Positions 23,324-30,145 of a stretch of DNA of 45,493 nt are shown here, in pieces. Origin of the DNA: Pseudomonadota bacterium (GTDB lineage Bacteria; Pseudomonadota; Alphaproteobacteria; Sphingomonadales; Sphingomonadaceae); the NCBI GenBank assembly GCA_023424095.1, contig JAFAEG010000101.1, positions 1 to 45,493 of the forward strand, given 5' to 3'. Position 1 is the first letter of the stretch. The number at the start of each line of letters is the position of its first letter. The translations under genes and the position numbers were made by a program. Below the pieces are notes generated by a model. The model ran no database searches. It was given only the letters and a program-made list of their open reading frames with translations, and was not told the origin of the DNA.

Positions 23324-23962
23324 TCAGCCTTGAAAGGTGTAGAATTCGTCGTGGTGCATGCGGGCGGCGAGGACGTATCCCCGCGCATGCAGCCAATCGC
23401 GCACCGCCTGGTCGTCGTTGCCGTAGCGCCCGGAATGACCGCGCAACTCCACGCAGATCACCGGCTTGCAAAGATCAATCGTTCCCGCCGCGCCTTTCAG
23501 CGCCAGCAGTTCCGCGCCTTCGACATCGAGCTGGATCAGGTCGACATCGGTCAGGCAAAGCTCGTCGATGGCGTAGACCGGCACCTTGCCGCGGCCGTAG
23601 TCCATGCGGTTCGCGCCGGGGTTGCCCGGCATCCAGCGGTCCACCTCAGCGAAGTCGCCACCGGCGATGCCGAGGCATCCCATCGTGAAGATCACATTCT
23701 CCGCCGGCACGTTGTGCACGAGGCAGCGAAAGTTCACCGCGTCAGGCTCGAAGGTGTAAAGCGTCTCGAACAGTCCAGCGAGCGGGCGCACCCACAGGCC
23801 GCCATTGCCTCCGGCCTGGATGCAGGTGCGGCGTTGCTTGCACAGCGCCACGAGCGGCGCGATTTCATCGAGCTCGGACTGGACCGTGGGCCATGTGTGC
23901 CGGTCGCCCTTGGGCCATAGCCAGCCCTCGCGATCCTCTACGGCTTCGGTCAGACCACCCAT
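23324..23962 (-). CDS. FkbM-family methyltransferase
   Basis: A 212-residue SAM-dependent O-methyltransferase. Motif I is CIQAGGNGGLW (residues 47-57), with an acidic residue after the next strand (TFEPD, about 70-74), and LIQLDVEGAELLALKGA at 142-158 is the strongest FkbM signature. Members often methylate sugars on glycolipids or glycans. The gene is inserted between large terminase and portal and overlaps the terminase end by 13 bp. Together with the glycosyltransferase at 15856-16542 it suggests a modified glycan on virion or cell surface; that link is inference. Confidence 0.85.
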   Translation of the reverse strand: MGGLTEAVEDREGWLWPKGDRHTWPTVQSELDEIAPLVALCKQRRTCIQAGGNGGLWVRPLAGLFETLYTFEPDAVNFRCLVHNVPAENVIFTMGCLGIAGGDFAEVDRWMPGNPGANRMDYGRGKVPVYAIDELCLTDVDLIQLDVEGAELLALKGAAGTIDLCKPVICVELRGHSGRYGNDDQAVRDWLHARGYVLAARMHHDEFYTFQG

Positions 23963-25371
23963 TTCATGTCCCGCTTGGGCAGCGACTTCGCCCGCGGCGT
24001 GCGCGCAAAGCGCAGCATCATCATCGCGTAGCGGCTCGCTGACATGAGGTCGTCCATTTCCTTCACGACCTTGCCATCCTCGCGGTGGTAAAGCCGGAAC
24101 TCGTCGAACCAGTCGGTGAGGTGACGCGCCACCTTCCAGCGCCCCGTCTGCATGCGGTCGAGCATCTCGAAGAGGCCGGCTTCGACGCCGTTGCTGCCGT
24201 CCTGAAACGTGGCGCGCTCCGAAAGCATCGCCAGCCCCTGCTTGCGGAACTGCTCGGCAAGCTGTTCGCCAGATCCCTTGTCGTGCTGCAGGCCGTCATG
24301 CGGCCATGCCCACGGAATATCGCCCCATGGCTTCAGCGCAGCGGCGTGGAAGACAGGCGTCGCCTCTCGTTGCCGATAGGCCTTGAGAACGTGCACCACG
24401 TCCGCGTCTCGGTCCCAGGCCAGCTCCACCGCTGCCGTGGGGTGGTCCCAACCGAAGTCGATTCCGCCGATCCGCGGCCAATGCGCAGGCACGGCCGGCA
24501 GGTCCTCCGCGATCAGCTCCTCCGGCACCGGGAAGATGCGGCCGGAGCCCAGCGTCGGAATGCCCTTGGCGCGGGCCTCTCGTTCATGCGCCGGATAACT
24601 CGCAACGATCTGCTCGCGCTGCTCCGGCGTGTAATGCTCCGCGTCGTCGATCGTCATCGTCGTAACGGCGCGGTCGGGCGAAGGCTCCATCAGGAAGCGG
24701 CGAACGACCTCGGACATGCCGAGCAGCGGGGTGAAGGTCATCCAGACCATGCCGCCGGTAGCGTTTGTGCGGGTCAGGCCCTCGGTGTAGATGTCAGCAG
24801 GCGGCTCCTCGTCGAACCAGACCCAATCAAGGGTCTCTCCCTGCCATTTCTCGCGGCCCTTCTCATAGCTCTTGAGGCCGATGATGCTGTTGCCGCCTGA
24901 TGCGTGCTTGACGGTGATCGAGTCGACAAGATCGGGAACGCCGCGCGCTGACTGCACATCGACCAGCGCGTCCTTCGGGATGGCGCCCGTGCCGTGGGCG
25001 CCCGTGCGCCCGAGCAACACGCGCTGAACCGTGTCGCGGGTCGTCTCGCCTGTAATGCCGGCAGCCCAGCCGACATTCGGCTTTTCGTAGCGTCGGCCGG
25101 TCCAGCCTTCAGGGTAGCGGCCCGTCGCATGGATCGCCGCCTCGAAGCCGCCTGCGATGGTCTTGCCGAGCTGGTTGCCCGCCATGAACAGGCGCTCGCG
25201 AAAGCCCGCGCCGTTGCCGTGGAAGTCCCTCTGCTTGGCGTAGGGCTTGTAATGGCTCAGCCGGTTTTCACTGGTACGTCGTTCCAGCTCCGCCTTCGCT
25301 GTCTTCAGCAACACCGAGAGCTGCGGTCGCTGCAGCGACGATAGCGGCAAGCTGTTCGTCGCTAATGCCAT
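23950..25371 (-). CDS. Terminase large subunit
   Basis: A 473-residue packaging motor. The ATPase has Walker A AGNQLGKT (about residues 64-71) and Walker B WVWFDEEP (183-190) with the catalytic Glu. The nuclease domain begins at about 300 with IGGIDFGWDHP, where Asp305 and Asp309 are candidate metal ligands. It packages DNA into the prohead through the portal. The ATG at 25371 overlaps the small-subunit gene by 104 bp; a GTG at 25314 would shorten this, and the homologous part begins about AELERRTSENRLSHYKPY. Confidence 0.93.
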   Translation of the reverse strand: MALATNSLPLSSLQRPQLSVLLKTAKAELERRTSENRLSHYKPYAKQRDFHGNGAGFRERLFMAGNQLGKTIAGGFEAAIHATGRYPEGWTGRRYEKPNVGWAAGITGETTRDTVQRVLLGRTGAHGTGAIPKDALVDVQSARGVPDLVDSITVKHASGGNSIIGLKSYEKGREKWQGETLDWVWFDEEPPADIYTEGLTRTNATGGMVWMTFTPLLGMSEVVRRFLMEPSPDRAVTTMTIDDAEHYTPEQREQIVASYPAHEREARAKGIPTLGSGRIFPVPEELIAEDLPAVPAHWPRIGGIDFGWDHPTAAVELAWDRDADVVHVLKAYRQREATPVFHAAALKPWGDIPWAWPHDGLQHDKGSGEQLAEQFRKQGLAMLSERATFQDGSNGVEAGLFEMLDRMQTGRWKVARHLTDWFDEFRLYHREDGKVVKEMDDLMSASRYAMMMLRFARTPRAKSLPKRDMKWVV

Positions 25372-25633
25372 CGAACGCGCTGTCCTTGATTTCGAGCTGC
25401 TTGGGCAGGATCGAGGCGATGACCTTCAGATACTGGTCCGGCTTCTCATTGCGAACGGCCTCGATCACCTTGGGTCCGTGGTCGAGGAAGTCGTCGTGCA
25501 TCGCCTGGATGAAGGCTTCACCCAGCTTGTTGCGGGAGCCCTTGGGGCGGCCCGGATTACCGGCCTTGAACTGGTGCTCGACGGGCGGAACGGGCTTTCC
25601 CGATTTGCCCCCGTTCTTTCGGGGTTCGCTCAT
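25268..25633 (-). CDS. Terminase small subunit-like protein (DUF5681)
   Basis: A 121-residue protein with the DUF5681 signature HQFKAGNPGRPKGSRNKLGE near the N-terminus, a basic DNA-binding arm, followed by helices and an Ala-rich C-terminus. Its position directly before the large terminase supports a DNA-recognition role in packaging. The start at 25633 has AGGAG 5 nt upstream. A strong terminator ends 18 bp upstream of the start, so the gene opens the late operon. Confidence 0.8.
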   Translation of the reverse strand: MSEPRKNGGKSGKPVPPVEHQFKAGNPGRPKGSRNKLGEAFIQAMHDDFLDHGPKVIEAVRNEKPDQYLKVIASILPKQLEIKDSAFDGISDEQLAAIVAAATAALGVAEDSEGGAGTTYQ

Positions 25634-25650
25634 CTCTGCTCCTGGCAAAG

Positions 25651-25674
25651 AAAAAGCCCCACCGGAGCGGGGCT
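25651..25674 (-). terminator. Intrinsic terminator between early-left and late operons
   Basis: On the minus strand AGCCCC (25669-25674 side) pairs with GGGGCT, and the stem is followed by TTTTT and more T/C (25651-25655). It stands directly upstream of the first late gene and downstream of the NusG-like gene, so early leftward transcripts should stop here unless polymerase is modified. It is the gate of the proposed antitermination switch. Confidence 0.85.
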
Positions 25675-25902
25675 GTCGTGCAGGGCGAACCTGCGCGGGG
25701 GACTAATCGACGAGGCCGGGTGTGCATCCTTCCGGGTAGCACCAACCCTCGCACGCGGGGGCTGCCTAAGATACCAGCCTCGTCGAACTCTGAATCCCGA
25801 AACGCCCGACATCTCTGCCGGGCGCAATTCTGGAAATCCATTGCGCGGCAGTCCGGGTGCCAACTAGCTGAACCCGGACTGCCCTGACGCGCGATGCGTA
25901 AA
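25675..25902 (-). promoter_or_regulatory. Structured leader of the late operon (possible antiterminator site)
   Basis: These 228 bases have no gene but several inverted repeats. In leftward order: an 11-bp perfect stem (25848-25858 with 25872-25882, 13-nt loop), a 6-bp stem (25803-25808 with 25819-25824), and a 10-bp perfect stem enclosing 60 nt (25707-25716 with 25777-25786). The terminator at 25651-25674 follows. The layout would suit a put-like or NusG-loading RNA, an attenuator, or a packaging (cos/pac) signal next to the terminase genes. A promoter may be hidden here too; I could not pick one with confidence. Confidence 0.55.
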
Positions 25903-26577
25903 CTACGCCACTGCCTTGAACTGGTCAAGCGTCAAATGCACCTTTGTTGCGCGGCCAAACAGATTCACGAGAGCGATCACGCGCTCATCATCTCCGGCAT
26001 GCGCGATTGTTGCGTGGAAGCCCTCCCACACGTCAGTTGTCACCACGATCTGATCGCCGGCCCGGAAGTGTTCGCAGGCCCTCTTGGCAATGCGCGTGCG
26101 CTCTGCCTCGCTGATGGCTTCGGCCTTGGCCTCGTCATAGGCGCCGGCCGCCTGCATGTCGCTGAGGGCGTAGACCAGCCCTCCCCCGATGAAGGGGACG
26201 CTGCCACGATCGAGAGAGAGCGGCTTCGCCCAGGCGCAGGCGTTGAGCGAGCGCGCGGCGGTAGGCTTCACCCCGACGAAGATGTAGCGCGGGAACAGCG
26301 GCACATGTCGGATCGAGCGCGTGCGCCCTCGCCTCACCCATCGCGTGATGGCTGGGCAATAGGCGGCGTATCCATCCTTGCGCAGAGCAGCGACGGCAAC
26401 GAACTCCTGTTGCGGCCCGGTATGCATGATCGTCCATTTGCCCTCGATGCGCTCTGCCAACTTGGCAGGGCGCGGCGGGCCGATCATCTCCTTGACGGGC
26501 CGGTTCTTGTAACTCGCAGGAACGCTGTGGGTCTTCGCGGAAGCCTTCTTCCAGAGCTTGTGCATGCCGCCCTTCAT
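25903..26577 (-). CDS. NusG/RfaH-like transcription antitermination factor
   Basis: A 224-residue NusG-family protein. The NGN domain spans about residues 48-140 (WTIMHTGPQQEFVAVAALRK, then VPLFPRYIFVGV, the most conserved block) and a KOW domain about 171-222 (FRAGDQIVVTTDVWEGFHAT). A basic 47-residue N-terminal extension precedes NGN. NusG paralogues bind the RNA polymerase clamp and make it processive, often recruited at a specific site. It is the last gene of the early-left operon, directly before the structured leader and terminator, where a Q-like late activator would sit. GGAGG lies 8 nt before the ATG. Confidence 0.9.
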   Translation of the reverse strand: MKGGMHKLWKKASAKTHSVPASYKNRPVKEMIGPPRPAKLAERIEGKWTIMHTGPQQEFVAVAALRKDGYAAYCPAITRWVRRGRTRSIRHVPLFPRYIFVGVKPTAARSLNACAWAKPLSLDRGSVPFIGGGLVYALSDMQAAGAYDEAKAEAISEAERTRIAKRACEHFRAGDQIVVTTDVWEGFHATIAHAGDDERVIALVNLFGRATKVHLTLDQFKAVA

Positions 26578-26610
26578 CGTGAATGCCTCCGTGCTGCTCT
26601 CGCCATGCGG

Positions 26611-26889
26611 TCAGGTTCCTTTGTGGGGGTGGGGGTCGAGCCCGAATGCCTGCCGCAGCATGCGTTCGTTGGCGAGGAAGTCGTTGTAGTCCTGAGGCTT
26701 CCAGCCGCGGGGAACCTTCACAACGCCGCCAGGACGCTCAAACTCGGCCAGGTCTTGCACGACCCTGTCCGCCGTAAGGATCTCGCGGGCATGCGTCGTA
26801 TCTGGGACGAGGCTGTCCCAAACCGCGCAGAGGAAGAACGCGGCGAACGGCAGGACGACGCAGACCAGCGCCGCGAGGCCCTCACTCAT
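26611..26889 (-). CDS. Membrane protein, 92 aa
   Basis: A 92-residue protein with an N-terminal membrane segment (about residues 3-22, GLAALVCVVLPFAAFFLCAV) and a soluble helical remainder (LTADRVVQDLAEF, DFLANERMLRQAFG). The start at 26889 overlaps the upstream stop by 8 bp. It lies just before the NusG-like gene. No family recognised. Confidence 0.65.
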   Translation of the reverse strand: MSEGLAALVCVVLPFAAFFLCAVWDSLVPDTTHAREILTADRVVQDLAEFERPGGVVKVPRGWKPQDYNDFLANERMLRQAFGLDPHPHKGT

Positions 26890-27220
26890 GGCCCGTCTCC
26901 TTGGTGGATTTGAGGGAGCGGATGTCTGCTTCGCACTCCCGCGCAAAATCGAAGATCAGTAATCCGACCTGGGCGACGGCGGCTTTGGCGCCCGCGCTCT
27001 CTTCTACATCCACCTCATCCGAGATGATGCGCTTGATAGCCTCAAGCTCGGTGCGGACGACATCTGCCGCCCTCTCCAGCGCAGCGTCCTCTGCCTCGCG
27101 GATGGCTGAGGCGATGAAAGCTTCCATTTCCCCGAGAGACGCGCCGTCGTGGAAGATCATGTCCATCAAATCGGGGAGAAGCCGCTTCGCTCGCGCCTCT
27201 GCTGTGATGGGAGAGGTCAT
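26882..27220 (-). CDS. Helical phage protein, 112 aa (paralogue A)
   Basis: A 112-residue helical protein with the pattern AIREAEDAALERAADVV in the middle and IRSLKS near the end. The same spaced pattern (AIREAVNAALESAALKL ... CRSLKA) occurs in the next gene upstream, so the two appear to be paralogues from a phage gene family of unknown function. ATGA overlap with its neighbour. Confidence 0.65.
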   Translation of the reverse strand: MTSPITAEARAKRLLPDLMDMIFHDGASLGEMEAFIASAIREAEDAALERAADVVRTELEAIKRIISDEVDVEESAGAKAAVAQVGLLIFDFARECEADIRSLKSTKETGHE

Positions 27221-27492
27221 GGGGTGGGCTCCGAGGTTGCCTTAAGCGAACGGCACACATCCGCCGCTTCGCTTAAGCCATCGCAGACGCCGCCGACCGT
27301 ATCCTGTGCAAGACTCTCAAGTTTGAGCGCCGCACTCTCCAGGGCCGCGTTTACCGCCTCTCGGATGGCGGCAGCGAATGCCTTTTCGCTACAATCCCAG
27401 CAATAATCAGGCATACCGACACCGAGCCCGCGATACTGATACTCGATGAGAACTTTGGCGCGCTCATCGGGAGTGGGCAGAGTATCGCTCAT
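27217..27492 (-). CDS. Helical phage protein, 91 aa (paralogue B)
   Basis: A 91-residue protein starting MSDTLPTPDERAKVLIEYQY. It contains a Cys pair (DYCWDCSEKAF) followed by the AIREAVNAALESAA pattern and a C-terminal CRSLKAT, matching the 26882-27220 protein. The CxxC is present here only and could bind metal or be fortuitous. Start overlaps the upstream stop as ATGA. Confidence 0.65.
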   Translation of the reverse strand: MSDTLPTPDERAKVLIEYQYRGLGVGMPDYCWDCSEKAFAAAIREAVNAALESAALKLESLAQDTVGGVCDGLSEAADVCRSLKATSEPTP

Positions 27493-27629
27493 ATCGGATG
27501 CCCGAGCGCCGCCATGACCTTGGCAATGAAGTTGACGGTGTAAATCAGTCCGCAGACGGTGAGCCATGTGAATACCGCCACTATGGCCACCGCCTTCAAA
27601 CCGGTGGCCCTGAATTTGATCTCGCTCAT
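27489..27629 (-). CDS. Single-pass membrane microprotein, 46 aa
   Basis: A complete 46-residue frame, joined by ATGA to the next gene. After a short basic N-terminus (MSEIKFRATGLK) there is one hydrophobic helix (AVAIVAVFTWLTVCGLIYTV) and a short tail. Short membrane proteins are common in early phage operons and often act on host membrane functions; nothing specific can be said. Confidence 0.6.
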   Translation of the reverse strand: MSEIKFRATGLKAVAIVAVFTWLTVCGLIYTVNFIAKVMAALGHPI

Positions 27630-27672
27630 GCTGCTTCCTTCGCGGGTTGAGGCCCGGAGGCCTGGTGGTGGT

Positions 27673-28077
27673 TCACGTCCGCATCTCCGAGAGGAGGTCG
27701 GGACCGGCGATCTTGCCGGCGCGGATCATGCGGTGGTGGATCTCGCGGATTGTCGCGATGCGGGGGCTCTCGCTGCGGAGGTGCGCCTTCGGTGCGATCC
27801 GCCGCGGCTGGGCGATCTCGTCGATCGGCGCGGCCTGGATGCTGACCGCCGGTAGCGTGATGCATCGGGGGCCGCTGATCTGAGGGATCGTGAAGTGCTC
27901 GATGCGTCGAGCCTTGCGACGCGCATTGCGGGCGGCCTGCCGCTCCGCCTCACCTGGCGCCACGGCGCAGCGCACGGCGAATTTCGACCGACCGAGCCGG
28001 CGGGCAATGCTCTGGTAGGATAGCCCCTCTTGCCGCAGGCGGTGGGCCTCGTCGATCCATTCGGGGTGCGAGGTCAT
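27673..28077 (-). CDS. HTH DNA-binding protein, 134 aa
   Basis: A 134-residue basic protein. Residues about 8-40 form a helix-turn-helix of the type found in GcrA-like and recombinase-tail domains (RLRQEGLSYQSIARRLGRSK). The rest is basic and proline-containing with no recognised fold. The start at 28077 overlaps the DUF1376 gene stop as ATGA. A short coupled GTG frame of 16 codons links it to the 46-aa gene downstream; I do not annotate that separately. Likely a phage regulator. Confidence 0.7.
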   Translation of the reverse strand: MTSHPEWIDEAHRLRQEGLSYQSIARRLGRSKFAVRCAVAPGEAERQAARNARRKARRIEHFTIPQISGPRCITLPAVSIQAAPIDEIAQPRRIAPKAHLRSESPRIATIREIHHRMIRAGKIAGPDLLSEMRT

Positions 28078-28952
28078 GCGGCGCTCCGCTTGGCGGCGGG
28101 GAACAGCCAGCCCTCGCCTCGGTGCTCGGGGAAGAACTTGCAGAGGCCCGGCTTGTGGCCTGCGGCGACGCGCTCGAACCACTCCGGCGAGTCTCGGGCG
28201 ATGAACTGCAGCGAAGATTGGCTTTGCGAGGGGGCTGAGGGCTCGTAATCGCCCCAGCGCCTCTGGTTCAGCCAGGTGACGGCCTGCGCCACCTTCTCGG
28301 TCCCGGCACGGCCGGCAGAGCGCTCGATCTCGGCATAGCGGCCGGCGGCGGCGATGATTGCCTCTGGATCGGCACCTGACTGCAGGGCGCGGAAGAACTT
28401 GTCCTTCGCCGGCGCTTTCGGGTCCGCAGCCTGACCGCGATGGGGATAGGCCTTCCAGAAACGATCGAAGAGTTCATCCCGACCGGGGCGGATCGGCTTG
28501 CCGATCGCCCGAACGTTGGTCGTAGAGCTCTTGGTTTCAGGAGTGGTTTCTTCCTTACCTACCCTCTCCTCTCCTAATAGCTCTGCATCCGCTGAGCGTT
28601 CGCTGAGCATCTGCTGAGCATTCGCTTGGCGAGCTTCCGCAGATGCGCGAGCGGCCTTCTTCGCCTTGCTCGTCTTCTCTTCAGCGACCGCTATTTCGGC
28701 ATCGACGCGCTTGTGCGACCAGCAGCCATCCTGCTCGATGAAGAACTCGGCAAGCGTGTCGCGAGCGTCCTGCCATTCGGCATCCGACATGCGCGCGATC
28801 CTGGCGAGCTTCTTGTCGTCCGCCGGGAGGGGCTTCCCGCGCTGCCAGTAGTTCATCACGAGCAGCAGGTAGGCCCCATGCTCGGCAACGGTCAGGTGCG
28901 CGGTATCAGCGAGGTAGTCCGCCACGAAGAGCGGCATGTAGGGGGCGCTCAT
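28074..28952 (-). CDS. DUF1376/YdaU-type replication protein
   Basis: A 292-residue protein. The N-terminal domain is DUF1376 (PYMPLFVADYLADTAHLTVA, then HGAYLLLVMNYWQRG), a winged-helix-like module typical of phage replication initiators. A charged linker follows, and the C-terminal half has FDRFWKAYPHRG and WLNQRRWGDYEP, a tail pattern known from phage replication O-like proteins. It probably helps load the replication machinery at the phage origin. Start at 28952 follows GGGAGGGTAGA and overlaps the previous gene as ATGA. Confidence 0.8.
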   Translation of the reverse strand: MSAPYMPLFVADYLADTAHLTVAEHGAYLLLVMNYWQRGKPLPADDKKLARIARMSDAEWQDARDTLAEFFIEQDGCWSHKRVDAEIAVAEEKTSKAKKAARASAEARQANAQQMLSERSADAELLGEERVGKEETTPETKSSTTNVRAIGKPIRPGRDELFDRFWKAYPHRGQAADPKAPAKDKFFRALQSGADPEAIIAAAGRYAEIERSAGRAGTEKVAQAVTWLNQRRWGDYEPSAPSQSQSSLQFIARDSPEWFERVAAGHKPGLCKFFPEHRGEGWLFPAAKRSAA

Positions 28953-29434
28953 TCTACCCTCCCCCATGCCTTCGACACTGCCCATTCGTAGACAGACAAT
29001 GCGCACTTCACCGGGTCGCTGTAGATCTCCGAGCCGGTGAAGCGAAACACGATAAACCCGAGTTCCTGAAGCCTGCGATCTCGGGCTCGGTCATGCCGTG
29101 CCTGCTCCTTGGTGCGTTCATGGAAATCGTGGCCATCGCACTCAACGACCATCGAATGGAGCTTCTTATCGTCATCGATGACGCTGACGATAAAGTCCGC
29201 GCGATACCTCTCAATCGGCGCCTGCGCCACGATTGAGAGCTCGCCGGCACCAGGGTGCTCCCCGGAAACCAAACCGAGTTGATTTTCTTCCTGGGCGATC
29301 GTCCAGAAGGCAGAATAGAATATCGCCTCGATTGGCGTCATTTTCTTCCGCTTAGCCGCGACCTCCAGAACCTCGGTTAGGTCACGCCTCCGATTCTCAT
29401 AGACATAGCGAGCGATTTTCTCTTGCGGCGTCAT
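28949..29434 (-). CDS. DUF559/Vsr-like endonuclease
   Basis: A 161-residue protein of the DUF559 type, related to the very-short-patch-repair endonuclease fold. Catalytic elements: Asp80 in RADFIVSV and Glu98-x-Asp100 in MVVECDGHDFH, followed by DRARDRRLQELGFIVFRFTG. It should cut DNA, perhaps at replication forks or mismatches; the substrate is not known. It lies between the DUF1376 and RusA genes in the replication block. Confidence 0.8.
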   Translation of the reverse strand: MTPQEKIARYVYENRRRDLTEVLEVAAKRKKMTPIEAIFYSAFWTIAQEENQLGLVSGEHPGAGELSIVAQAPIERYRADFIVSVIDDDKKLHSMVVECDGHDFHERTKEQARHDRARDRRLQELGFIVFRFTGSEIYSDPVKCALSVYEWAVSKAWGRVE

Positions 29435-29610
29435 TTCACCACCTCGACATGCGCCACCGGGACGATTGTGATCATGCCACCTGCGGGCTTGACCATGACG
29501 TGCTCCGGGGCTGTGGGGCCGGCCTGGTAGTGGCCTAGGACTTCGGCCTCGAAGGTCACGCGGACGCGGAGGCCGTGAAGACGCGCGGGAGCTGTGGGCT
29601 TGGCTGTCAT
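29431..29610 (-). CDS. Small hypothetical phage protein, 59 aa
   Basis: A 59-residue, mostly beta-like protein starting MTAKPTAPARLHGLRVRVTF and ending IVPVAHVEVVK. ATGA overlaps with RusA upstream and with the nuclease gene downstream argue that it is translated. No family recognised. Confidence 0.6.
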   Translation of the reverse strand: MTAKPTAPARLHGLRVRVTFEAEVLGHYQAGPTAPEHVMVKPAGGMITIVPVAHVEVVK

Positions 29611-29966
29611 GCTGCCTCCTGCGTCGCGATGACGTTGACGACGACGGTCTTGCCGCGGCCGGACCAGCGCATGTCGAGCCTTTGACAAAGGTGGTCCCCC
29701 TCGATGACGCCGATCTCCTTCAGGAGGTCGCTGATCGGCTTCACGAGGTTGTCGAGATCGCGCTTGCGAGCGTCAGGGCGCGCAGCGGTGATGTAGAGGG
29801 CATACGGCCCCACCACCTTGCCGGCGTTCTGGAGCTTGGCTTCCCAGGCGGCGTGCGTGGCCCATGCCTTGTAGTGCGGTGACTTGAACCGGCCGCCGCT
29901 CTTGCGGTTGGCAAAGAGGTGATTGGTCGACGGGGGATAGGGCAGCGTGAGGAGGACGGCGTTCAT
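29607..29966 (-). CDS. rusA: Holliday junction resolvase RusA family
   Basis: A 119-residue protein with all RusA features: LPYPPSTNHLFANR at the N-terminus, then ARKRDLDNLVKPISDLL with Asp70 and Asp72 and GVIEGDHL with Asp91, which correspond in spacing to the catalytic aspartates of E. coli RusA. RusA dimers resolve four-way junctions from recombination or blocked forks. It lies in the early-left replication block, not beside the ERF/YqaJ recombinases on the other arm. Confidence 0.92.
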   Translation of the reverse strand: MNAVLLTLPYPPSTNHLFANRKSGGRFKSPHYKAWATHAAWEAKLQNAGKVVGPYALYITAARPDARKRDLDNLVKPISDLLKEIGVIEGDHLCQRLDMRWSGRGKTVVVNVIATQEAA

Positions 29967-30145
29967 TGCGCGCGCTCCTCGACCTGCTTGGTGGCGCGGC
30001 GGACAAGCTCCTCCAGCCCCATGGCAGGCTGCTCGTCGAGCATGGCCTCCATGGCGTCGATGAGGGCCTGATCGCGCTTGGCCTGCCGCTGGCGGCGGAT
30101 GGCAGCGGCATTCGGGGCAAATGGGATGACGACGGCGCCGGTCAC
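29963..30145 (-). CDS. Small helical phage protein, 60 aa
   Basis: A 60-residue protein with a basic helix (IRRQRQAKRDQALIDAMEAM) and an acidic C-terminal helix (EELVRRATKQVEERAQ). It sits between the DnaA-like and RusA genes with ATGA overlaps at both ends. It may be a small adaptor in replication; nothing more can be read from the sequence. Confidence 0.6.
   Translation of the reverse strand: MTGAVVIPFAPNAAAIRRQRQAKRDQALIDAMEAMLDEQPAMGLEELVRRATKQVEERAQ

Noticed and set aside
25675..25902. tRNA or tmRNA in the leader before the terminase genes
   Set aside because: A GCAGG-TTCGC-CCTGC hairpin looks like a T-arm but has a 5-nt loop, and no matching acceptor, D or anticodon arms could be assembled around it.
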